Source of the DNA: Nephromyces sp. MM_2019
Lineage: Eukaryota; Apicomplexa; Aconoidasida; Nephromycida
Assembly (NCBI GenBank): GCA_015657535.1
Contig: JADHZB010000758.1
Coordinates: forward strand, 1-52,152
Direction: 5' to 3'
DNA length: 52,152 nucleotides
Position numbers and translations under genes: made by a program. The notes under the pieces are model-generated. The model did not search any database, was not told the DNA's origin, and saw only the letters and a program-made list of their open reading frames with translations. Below are positions 37,301 through 47,510 of the stretch, in pieces (position 1 is the stretch's first letter; each line of letters opens with the position of its first letter).

Positions 37301-38563
37301 AAGTGATAGTACTGTCTCTTATGGTTTATTGATGTGCTCATGTGCGGGGTTAACACCCCGTCGCGGATGAGTTAGTGGATATGGCCTTATTAAATTTCGA
37401 AATTCGTCCAAAATTGTTAAATTCAGTGGATATTTTAGTACATGCACCACTAAAAGGTGCCTATAAGTTCGTCTTTTAAGTTCAAAAAGCTCCTAATTCA
37501 ACGATTTGATACTTTTGCTGTGAAATGCAGTTCAACGCTAGTCCTTGATGGAAATGTTCACATAAATGGCCTGAATTTGGATGGTGCACTAACTGTTTCT
37601 GCCCCGAAAGGTTAGTGTGCTTTTTGAAGGTCTTTCTTCGCGTTAGATGATTTTTTTTGCGCAGTTTGTGTAGAAAATGATGAATTGATTGTTGGCATAA
37701 GATCTCTTAAAAATTGGTTTTATAGTGTTTTTTTGGATTCACAGTTGGGCAGAATCTTGAGGTAGGTTAAGGGCGTTGACGGAGCCTTTCATTGTTTTAA
37801 GTGGTTGATGTGTAACCCAGCTTGCAAGCAAAAAGCTAAAAAAAATATCCTCGTCTTCATATCTTTGAGGGATGTGATTTCGAAGTAGGCGTCCTTTAGT
37901 TAAAGCTGGAGCCGATGTTGTGTGCTGTAGAGATTTCAGTATCATTGGCTAAGATTTGGCGAAATAGACTGGAGTCTTTGATTTTGTGTGTGTAAAACAC
38001 AGCGTAGCTCCAAGTTTTGCTTTGCTTACCTGCAGAGTATCGAGCGCGCTTATGGAGAAGATGAAGCTGCTTCAAATTATGCTGCTGCTTGCTAGCTGCT
38101 TATCTTTTTTTTGAATGCATCAAGTTGTATTGTTTGACCGCTTTTAGCGGAAACAAATTTAGTTTTGATGCTTTTTTCGTAATTTCGCAGTGTTTTGTTG
38201 TTCACCATGAGGTTGCGCTTAAGCGTTGAGAATTATGTGTGAAAGGGCGAGAGCTTATACGTACAAACTTCCTCAAGATTGAGGTGTGTGGAAATTTTTT
38301 TTTTTGCGAAATATTTTCGTCTTAAAATGCCTTTGCTGTGTTGTTGATTGCACTCAGGGGTTGTTGGACATTTGGAGGAAGACTGCTATATTCAGAACAA
38401 AGGATATGAATTCAGTCCATTAAAAGTTATGTCTTCAGATATATCGAAGCCGTCTGAAGATGAAGATGCCGATGAATCAAAGTATTCTAATTTGTCGTAC
38501 CTGAAAATTCGAGGGTACAGGCTGAAATGTTTGGATCATCATGAAGTACTCCTCAGAAAATAG
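28381..38563 (+). CDS. USP: UDP-sugar pyrophosphorylase (USP), ten exons
   Basis: The enzyme makes UDP-sugars from sugar 1-phosphates and UTP, releasing pyrophosphate; it has broad substrate range and acts in the cytosol. Exons are 28381-28788, 29373-29720, 31083-31200, 32109-32253, 33461-33719, 34697-34786, 35874-35985, 36769-36985, 37531-37610 and 38358-38563. All phases agree, giving 660 residues against about 614 in Arabidopsis USP. The nucleotide-binding loop AGGLGERLGYPGIK is at about 151-164. PHGHGDVH is at about 278-285. FQDTN, with its metal-binding Asp, is at about 308-312. VEYN is at about 364-367, followed by FPGNSN and EFVNPKFK. The C-terminal part has the left-handed helix pattern (LVLDGNVHINGLNLDGAL). 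An acidic insert, SEDEDADE, precedes the terminal KIRGYRL. The signature separates USP from UDP-GlcNAc and UDP-Glc pyrophosphorylases. Introns 1-9 are T/G-rich and carry the repeats listed separately. A possible start at 28333 is not an ATG. Confidence 0.93.
31950..32085 (+). other. Long pyrimidine tract before USP exon 4
   Basis: More than 100 bases are almost purely C and T (cttcctcttc, tcttctttttc and similar) in intron 3, ending near the acceptor at 32108. The tract is far longer than an ordinary polypyrimidine tract. On the minus strand it is a purine run that could in principle form a triplex. Protein-like frames across it are artefacts. Confidence 0.6.
33243..33261. repeat. (TA)n microsatellite
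   Basis: A short perfect run of alternating TA lies in USP intron 4. Confidence 0.85.
33973..34262 (+). repeat. Near-perfect 80-bp tandem repeat, 3.6 copies, in USP intron 5
   Basis: The anchor tttcagct recurs at 33973, 34053, 34133 and 34213, exactly 80 bases apart. Copies are virtually identical apart from the truncated last one, so expansion is recent. Each unit holds two acceptor-like sites (ctgcag, and ccttag followed by tttcag) and cgtgtgtgtg. Because 80 is not a multiple of three, the array produces overlapping open frames in all three frames. These are not genes. Confidence 0.95.
35060..35520 (+). repeat. Minisatellite of 19-27-bp units, about 18 copies, in USP intron 6
   Basis: The core gagaacaagttggtttt is joined to a variable number of gt dinucleotides. 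A higher-order variant with caagtgggttgtgtctcttt recurs three times near 35335, 35410 and 35490. It produces a 274-codon minus-strand frame rich in Thr, His, Gln and Ser, which is a repeat artefact. Confidence 0.95.
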
Positions 38564-40673
38564 CATTTTTTAATTATTTTCTGTTTATCTACAGCCAACT
38601 ATTCATACCTGTTTTGTTCAGTTTTGCTATTTTTTTTTATTGCTGTATAATCCAGTGAGTGTAGTTTATAATCTTTTGTAGCCAGCCGTGTGGTCTATGA
38701 TCTGTAATTTAACCTTTCATCAATTTATGTTTTATCATTTCGCGTAAATGTTTTTTTTGCGTTGTAATTTATAAGTATTCACCGTTTCGCACATTCTAAT
38801 TTCGTACATGAAACGGCTGCCAAGCATGGTCCGAACTATTTCGTTCTTAATTCAAGCTGCAAAACATCTTTGTATTTTCCCCTTTTTTTTTTTGGTCTTA
38901 CGACGGAATTTGTATCACTAATAGTTTTCCTCGTGTAGAAGTAAGATTTTCATCCTCTGTATTTTAGCCTTTTTGTAAATTTGTGAAGGGTTTTTTTTTC
39001 GTGTATTTTTAGATCTTGTTGAAATTCAGTCTACATGGTGACGACCTATGCCGTTGCGTGGTCCGAAAATAGTATAGTAGTTGATGTTATATATAGATTC
39101 CTCAGATATAGCAGCCCGTTTGTAGACTTATTACTGTTCGTATTTCGCATGATGAGGTAATGTTACTAAATCTGCACTGTAGCCTGGATCATGAATGCTG
39201 TGCTGGCGATAATGATGCAAATGACGAATGTGGTTCATGATTTAGACGACAGTGAGATGGCATTAAATTCTTTGTATCTTGTCTAAATTGCAAGTGACAA
39301 TCCTTGATTCATTGTCTTGGTTTCAAGCTTTATCACTGCCTTTTCCTTTTCCGTTTGAATGATATAAATGGTTGTCTTGCGCTGACTTGGTGGGGTCCCA
39401 TAAATCAATTAAAACTGGGGTATCTTTATTAGTCCGCCGAACTTTCGGGGGTATATGGTGATCGCTTGTTTTAATATAGGCGCTGAAAGCTCTATTCATT
39501 GGTGAATCTCCTTACACGCACGTTGGATATATTTTTGTATAGCTACCTGTTTATTCCTGCGCTTTTATAACTAGTGGTGGGTACGCATGCGCGTGCATAT
39601 TGTGCTGCCTATTTTGCGTGTCCTAAAAGAAGTGTCAGAATAGATGCAAAGGAAATTGAAAGCTTAAAAAGTTAGAGGCAAGGACGCCGCGGCATACATT
39701 AGAAGAATCAGCAATTTGGCCCGCAGCTCCTGGCGGCATTTGTAATCGGGTTACACAAGCTAGCCCTACACAGAATAATCTCGCGATGTGATTCGCTTCC
39801 CATCATCATGCTTTCATTCAGTTTAGAATAAGATGAGGCATCGAGGTTGATATTCTATAAGATAGTAGAAAGCAGCGTCTAAGTTTTGTAGCCCGCTCTC
39901 CAGAAAGGGGTTGGTACTAAGTTTGCTGCCTTGCTCGATAACAAAAGTCAGCGTGTGCTCTCGAGGGGGTGTGCTCTTCAGCGGATTGATTCAATGAAAT
40001 AGTATCTACTAATAGTAGAGGAGTGAGAAGCGCCCATTTGGCGATCTCTCGCTGGTTCTGGCGATCCCCCAAGGATAATTAATTACCTGATTTATTTGGA
40101 GGTTAAATTGAGCTGCTTCCTGCTGACGCGGCAATTAGCAAATCAAGTTTATACTAAAGCATAGGCATGCCGGACGGAACCGGACGGAAAGACGAGGCTA
40201 CTTTGGTTGACACGAAGGTAATTCCAGTGTCTTGCTGAAAAATCCATGGCACACCTTTCCGATTGAATTTTGTGACTCCCTCAATTGAAGGATGCGTGGT
40301 AGGCGAATTCCGTGTCGCCTAGTTTATGTGGGTGCAATTAAGGTGCCTGCTATATCTACAGTTGTGAAACCAGGACTCTTCGCCCCTCAGGAGAATGGCG
40401 TGCTATGAAAGGTCCTGCGGGGCAGCGGCACCCGTATTAACCTAAATATCTTGGGGCTGCGGCTTCACACGCTCGTGATACATGAATATTATCAGCATGA
40501 AGGGGTGGGACAAGAGCTTCTTACCCAATGCCCTCCAGTTGCCACAAAAAAGAAATTCAAACAGAGTTGTTGCGTACTAAAAAAGCGATGCGGTATTGGT
40601 AAGCGACAGATATAGTATGATATCTAAGTTTTTTTCAATACATTTCAGCCGCAGGGAAGCGTGCCGATATGAG
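38564..40673. other. Convergent intergenic interval with a GC-richer core
   Basis: It lies between the 3' ends of USP and the large minus-strand gene. The first 500 bases are T-rich, probably the USP 3' UTR. From about 39560 to 40560 composition is more balanced and GC-richer, as in coding or structured-RNA DNA here, yet no frame longer than 60 codons exists. One possible first exon is at 40167-40217: an ATG, then PDGTGRKDEATLVDTK, then a gtaatt donor. A good acceptor, catttcag, lies at 40648. No RNA family is recognised. Confidence 0.35.
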
Positions 40674-43600
40674 TTATTGTAGGCATAAGTTTCTCAATAT
40701 CTCTAATCTCTTTTTTTGCTCATTGTGAGTTTCTTCTTGTGCAGCTTGCATAGTTGCATTGGCGTTTTCCCACCAATCTTTGTAGGCCTAAGGCAGCGGG
40801 ATAAAGTTTGGAAAATGAGCAGTTAGCTAAAGTACGTATATTAAAATAGTCAGCAGACCTTTTGAAATGCCCTTTTCTGATCTTTTTCCAGTTGTGTTCG
40901 CAAAAGCTCCCCTTTTGAGCTAATTTCATGTTTCAATTCTTCATAATTGGATTCCACGTCTTCACTTAGTAATTCTTGCGCTTTCTGAAAATATGCATTA
41001 ACTTTAGCAGCATGGAATATCAGAGGTTTTATACTTCTTTAATACCCCGAAGTATCCACTAGCAAGTTCCACATCTCGCTGTAAATTTTTGATAAGGGCG
41101 TTGAATTTTTCCTTCGCTTCACGGATTAGCTCTGCATGCCTTTTTTCCTGTATCTAACGAAATATTAAATGGGATATAACCCACGTGATGATGCGCAAAC
41201 AATCAGCACTAAATGCAACTAAATCAGGGAGAAAAAGCTATACCTTGCTCAGCAGGACTGACTCTTGCTCAAAATCTTTCCTCGTGGAATGATACGACTC
41301 GTTAATTTGTTGAACCAACTTCTTTCTACGGCTTTCCTTGAGTTCCTTCATTTTTTTCTAGACGAATGGAAATATCAAGCAAAGTTTTGACACAAAATTT
41401 GCCGAAAGTGACACTATTCGAGCCATGGAGTGCAGTGTATCCTTATGCGTTGCATACGAAAGAATAATTGAGAGCATTCTATTTGACGTATCTAATTAAG
41501 ACGAAAATAAGGGGTAAAACTGCTACCACATGTAATTTCTTGGAGCAATTACATTTTTATTTCGCTTTATTTTTCTGTAATAGCATGACTTACATACATA
41601 CGAAATCAAGCAGTGATTCATTACTATCTTCTTTCAAGCCGCCAATAATAGGTACTTGAAGGATGTATCAAGAGGTCCATGAAGACATGATGCTATAACT
41701 TCTTGCGTAGAAGAGAGCTTCAGGAACTTGCGCGTGCATCAAGCCCTAAAGACATTGTGGACTTACCATAAAGAACTTAAGATCATCGCCTTCAGGATCT
41801 GCTTGTGAATTCTCATGCAATCCCGCTTGCGCTGCCTTAAGAAAAAGCACCAGAAATGTAAAATCAAATCACTAAAACTACAGACAGCAAACTGTTGAGG
41901 TTACCTTTGTATCAAAAATACCTTCTTCGATAGCTAACCGGGATTGGAGCATTTTAGGAGAGTGGTTCATGTGCTCCGCAATACCTCGGCAGCCTAATGA
42001 ACTAGGGTTTGCTGAAGGGATAAGTACAACAGTTCAAATAAGTCAATGTAGCATTCTAATGAAATTGGATGTACATCTTGTCTTCTCATCTGTAGTCGCA
42101 TTTTTACCTTCTATTTCTTTGTAGAAAGATGCGTTATGTGAGGTGAAATTTGAGCCAGATTGGTTTCTCTTTTTTGGTATCCTATAATTCTCTTGTGGGG
42201 AGGATGTTAACGCTCTTTTTCCACCTGTTTTATAGGGGAAAAATCCTTTGGAGGCAGTGGTCGGGCTCTGGTTTTTTTAGAAGTGCACTAAATGATTTTC
42301 GCCCGGAAAAAATTTAAACAAAAGCTTACTGCTAAGCTAGGTGATGAATTCCTGAAAGAAGCAGTTTGTTTTGCATATAACAGGGTAAGGAAGTAAAAAT
42401 GTTTCCATTACCTATTTCCAGGCGATGTAGGGGCAGGGGATTCACTATCTCTATTTCCCCCTAATGCGTCAGAATTGGTTTCAAATGGCGATTTACCCGC
42501 ATTTTCATACGGTAGTAAGTTGGAGTGAGGGGAACTGTAGTCCTTGAACCGATTTTTCTCCATTTTCAGCTACGCAGAGGGTTAAAGTATGTTGTTTTGG
42601 CAAAAAAAAATGGAATATAGAGCGCAAAAATATATGCTAATTGTGGCTAAGAGCAGTTTTTACTTTGCTGTATTGAAAGTAAATTATATGATAGTCACAA
42701 GGAGTGCTAGCGCAGGTACCTGTGCTCTGGAGCCTATTTCGGGGGTCAGCGTTTCTTTAAATACTTCGTTTAAATCATAAGGGTCGACTCCACTAGTGCT
42801 GAAAAAATCATGAGACAGCTTCTCGAATTAGAGATAACCAATTTATTCGTACCACGCAAGTTTCGCAGGGGATGTTTCACAGAAACAGTTTAGCGCTTCC
42901 TCCAGAAAAGAGCACTGTGGCTCTCCTAGCTGGGTAGTGTCAATAGCAAAATTCACGAAGGCCGAGCTGAGACAGGCATCTCCAATAGTACCTAATCCTT
43001 TATAATTCCTGATATTACAATACTGGAAAATTTTTAACGTTATTTCAACGTGCTTTTGCATGTATTACCATGCATGCAAAAATCCGGGACTTTCGCAAGC
43101 CTTCGTGAAGCATGATAGCTCCAATTTTCCGGGATTTATACGGGCATTAATAACCGTTTCATATGATATATTGATACGTTCTTTCGATGGGCAAAGAATC
43201 TGGATTGAGGCTTCTCCAAGCCAGCAAAAGCTAAATGATAAGCATACACCTTTGCCTCCATCATCACTTGAGAAATATAGATTTCCTATCGAAAGATACA
43301 TAATACATGCATATGTAAAAAGGTGATCATATAAAGGCTTGAACCGTTTTCCAGTAGACGGCAGTCGTCAATATGGCCGAATTCGCGAAGCCAAGTTATC
43401 ATTCTATCGTCTAAATCCTCTGGCGTTATAGCAGCTAAGCTTGTTGCCACATTTTCTTGCATGCTAATATTCGCAGAATACTCGCTGCGTTGCTCTACAT
43501 CCAGTGTGTTAAAGAGCCTCCATAGCAGCTCGGTGATGTTCATTTTTGCGAAAAGATGGAGCTGGGAATAACTTAATGAACTGCAGAGTTTTTCAAGTTC

Positions 43601-46600
43601 ACTGTTATGCGAGTTCTCTCGAATCAAAGACAATAGCCTCCTTTCTTTATCCTTAGAAGATGCATCAAGGTACAAAATTAGTGCTGCATACGCAGAAAAT
43701 CTAAGTTACAACCATGTTTCTTAGCTCGTATTTACCATCCAACCTGACAGAGCTTGGCATCCCAACATCATTCTTAAGACGATTTCAGGATTTCCTAACT
43801 TCTTAACTTGTGGTGGCATTTTGTTGCTCAGATTTTCGACAGCTATATCTAAAAGTTTGAAGGCCATATCAGTAATGTCTTGCTCCGAAAATAATGTGTC
43901 CTCGAATCCTTTTTCCAACAAAATAATAAGTAAATCTGCATTAATAGTACCATGCAGTTGTTAGGTGATGTATGAAGTGTTTCCTGTCTGTATCTCCGCT
44001 ATTCAGTGTCTGATATCAGAATGCTCAGCGCGAAAAAAATTGCTCACCTGTGAGCCGCAGCTGAATGTCAATCGCGTCTTGCCGTGACTGCGAATGCTCA
44101 TCATGCTTATCAGTGGAAAATAAATTAAGTTTTTGAGTTGCCTCCTTGAGAAGCGTTTCAGTCTCTGCCTCGTGGTTGCGTATCAGTTCCCCTAAATTCG
44201 CATAATCACAGATTAATTTGTAGTCAACCTATACCGCAAAAAAAAGTTATCTTACTGGAAGCGGCCGCAAGGAAATCAGTTAACTCGTTGTGGTTAACGA
44301 CTTGCATTATTTCGTGCGTCTTTTCTAGCCCAAAAACCGTCTGCAAACACTCCTTTATAGCCTTTGGCGGTACCAGTGATTCCAAAGTAATTTTGCAGGA
44401 TGTGCGCTTTCGTTGCGTAGTCCTTAAAAGCTGCTGATTATCTTGGCTAGCAACACGCTTACTAATCTGGAGCTGTACGTATGACTTCAGCAATCAATGA
44501 GCACATGCAATAGCAAAGAATACTTGTATGACAAAGCGCTACACCTCGAGTGCAAAAGAAAACCTCAAATGTTTAAAGTTTATAAATATTTGTTGCAAGC
44601 ATATTGTGAGGCCCGCTGTATAAGTTGTAACAGTCCTAAATGCATGAGTCACGCCCATTGCAGCATTATGTCTAAAAGGGGTGTATGTACTCTGCTTACT
44701 AGCCAGCTGCCGGTATTATGGGGAAATGTAGCGAAAAGGCTTAAAGCAAATTTATTTCCTTTTCAGATTTTTGTGAATTTTACCTTGTGTCGCACCATGT
44801 TTCCGCGAAGCTGCTCAATGCAATTTTTGTTGCAATACTTTTTGTCTTTGGTGCAAGCTAGTTTCAGACATAGATGTACCTCCGACTTATCGCCAATGGC
44901 GACAATGTATATGTTCAATTTTAAATATAAAAATTGCTGCTCAAAGTAGCTGGGTGTTTCGATGAGGTATGAGATTTTTTTCTTGTGACTAAGCAAGTGT
45001 ACATTGAAACCATTGATAGCACTGTGAGAAATTTCTACGCATATTACTCAAACAAGTGGTTTCTTCATTCGTGTACACTTCAGCCTGCTTTTCTCCTATA
45101 CTATCGCGTGGCGAGTGATTGAGGGACTATGAAAAGTCTCTAATGAAAAGCATTGGTTTTGTGGTGTCAAAGTTATTTGGTCTTTCCACAAGGCGCTTTC
45201 TCGCTTACTGACTTGTTTGTATCCCAGCGACTTGCATTATCAGAATACAAATGTTTGCTTTCCGAAGGAAATACTTCAGTTGGTATACCTGAAAAGGTTC
45301 CATAACTGTGCAAAGCATCGTGGTGATTTTAATAATTCTAATGTCAGGCTTGCGTGATCTTTATGGTAGAACGCTGTTGCGCTCAGCGCACTTTCCAAGA
45401 CAATTCTGTTAATGTTTTTGGAACTTCAATTTTTCCGTAGATTTTCGCTGGTTATTAGTGACTACCTTCGTACCTGTAATGCTTGAAAAGTCGGTTAAGT
45501 CGAAAATCACTTGAAAAGAAAGTTCTATAATGGCCTGGAATTTTTTTTATTATCTGCCTAAAAGCAGTATATGTCTGAGCTTCGTCACTCGCGAATCCTG
45601 TACTTTTTTCGTATACGTAATACACAATAAACTAGACGTGGTCCAGGTGTGCTTCAAAGTGAATGACCACCCGAGAGCTACCTTTTTTTAACTCGGAAAA
45701 CTGATATTCATTGAGTTCCAATTCTTTCTATTTGTACACTGTGGCTAGTGCAGACAAGTTTAGATGACTAAGCAGACTTTTTTCTCTCTGTCTTGTGAGC
45801 TTCAATATATGGTACTATATTAGACCTAAAAAATTCATAGAATTCGTGAAAAAGATTGCTGCTGGCACCATCCATTGCTTTCTTCTATTGGAGTAGCGTG
45901 ACCCTTTTCCAAGATTGCATCTATTTTTTAAGTTTCATCTTTATTTCATATGGTAAATGGCTGCCTATGGACCAGCAGGTAATAACAGGTACCAAAAGCA
46001 AATGGCCCATTAATTTTACCACTTTCAGTAATCTTTTGCAAAAAGCCTCATCCGCATCTGGCTGAAATCTTGCTAAGTTTGAGCTGACTGTTACTAGGCG
46101 CTCACTCATGTTTCAAGCATTGCTGCAGGCAAAATATTGACGAGTACATGTTGCTATATTCATTACTGGTACTGAAGCTCTGCTAGGGCAATTTTAATAC
46201 TTTATATTAGCTGAAACTGAGTGAATTTTTTGCAGTTAGCACTGCAAACGTGGCTTGTCTTAAGATAAAGCATGTCACAACCTTATCGTAGGTTACTAAG
46301 TTTGTTTCTACAATTATTCCTGCGTACGATACGAGGCTAGGGTCGTCGCCCGGCCTTTTAAAAAATTTGATTTGATAAAGGCCTCAGAGTGCTTTGGTAA
46401 TCTTGAACCAAAGAGCCACGGTAGATTTTGATATGTAACATACGATGACGGTCTATTTATGAATTTTATCATAAGCTAGAGGCTTACAAAAACTTAACTA
46501 TGCGGTGCTTCTGCAGCGAAAAAGTTGTACTAACTAACCAATATGTGAGCCCCATACACAAAATCATGCTGCAGACGAAAAGAAGCTCCAAAAACAATTT

Positions 46601-47464
46601 CCTTGAAATTAAAGCTTAACTCTTATCATGTGGCAGTACTCTGGATTTCTGAATTATCCACGTGGTCGGTAATTATCAATATATCTCCATAGACTGTGGT
46701 GGCTATCGTTTTATACAGCAAGGAAACTTACTATAGCGCACCATTATTTCTTATCGCTAAGAAGGGGTGCACTACACGAGCATATACTGCAGATATTTGG
46801 GCGCTGTAACTAATTTTATAAATTATGATTATAATACCTGCATCAATGCTTTCAATCATGCACAGTGCTTGCCTGCACTGGCAGAGTGGCAGCTTTCGTT
46901 GATTTTTCGGCTCCATGGGAGCATAGTTCTTCCCTGGCTTACTTTCTATCAGTGCACTGCTGCTCTTCCTAATATTTCCTTTGGATAGATCCTGATGTAG
47001 TCACGAATCATTAAATCTGAATGAGGTCTATAGAAAATAAATCCCAAATACAATCTACACAGTTCTTCCGCTGCCTAGGCGTAGTGTATAGCAACAATGC
47101 TTCGCCGCATCCTACTAGGTTGATTCGTGTAGCTCGCGCAAAGATATTAACAAAGCGGCTCACCTGAAACGAAAAGCGAAAAGCCGTATCGCCGACAATG
47201 TAGGATACAAAGGTAAGCTTCAGATTATCCTGCATCGCCCATATGCATTTAAAAACCGGCTATAAGCTATTTTTCACTGAGGTAAAGCCGTAAAACCTTT
47301 AAAGTGTTAGAAGTTTGGAGATGACAGGCTTCATATGAGGCCTTGAAAGATATGCTAAGTCTGTCACTTCGGTTTGGCTGAGGCGTATGACCAAACTTAG
47401 TACTCTGTAACACTGAAGGATATGCCAGTGTAATGTGCTCTACCACTGTTACTGAACTCTTCAT
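40674..47464 (-). CDS. Large unrecognised gene, about 34 small exons, about 1145 residues, C-terminal coiled coil
   Basis: Exons (high to low): 47464-47297, 47163-47059, 46968-46943, 46872-46838, 46786-46732, 46568-46539, 46336-46297, 46182-46106, 46068-46020, 45884-45826, 45799-45778, 45727-45682, 45631-45604, 45557-45511, 45373-45289, 45257-45213, 45181-45128, 45021-45003, 44939-44784, 44472-44256, 44191-44048, 43935-43744, 43683-43345, 43285-43069, 43008-42853, 42798-42720, 42569-42412, 42265-42108, 42011-41905, 41835-41767, 41357-41244, 41147-41046, 40984-40859 and 40787-40674. All phases agree, and the total is 3438 bases ending in TAA. Residues 1-830 look like an alpha-helical solenoid with an unusual LYFSSDDGGKG segment. 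About 831-971 is Ser/Asn/Pro-rich with a basic patch (RIPKKRNQ). About 995-1145 is a K/E/Q-rich coiled coil (KELKESRRKK). The 3' half (below 44472) is solid. Several exons of 19-40 bases above it are individually uncertain, as is 43744. Two genes instead of one is possible. No family is recognised. Confidence 0.55.
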
Positions 47465-47510
47465 TTGGTATCAGTTTTACACCGTATAGGACTTTTTCAA
47501 CTTCGCTGGA
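47465..47510. promoter_or_regulatory. 46-bp gap between divergent start codons
   Basis: The ATG of the minus-strand gene (47464-47462) and that of the plus-strand gene (47511) are 46 bases apart. If both are right, the transcription start regions must overlap or lie within each other's coding sequence. No TATA-like or initiator element stands out. Confidence 0.4.

Noticed and set aside
44497..44949. 150-codon plus-strand frame
   Set aside because: It lies antisense to an exon of the large minus-strand gene and lacks family motifs; Cys-rich composition looks accidental.
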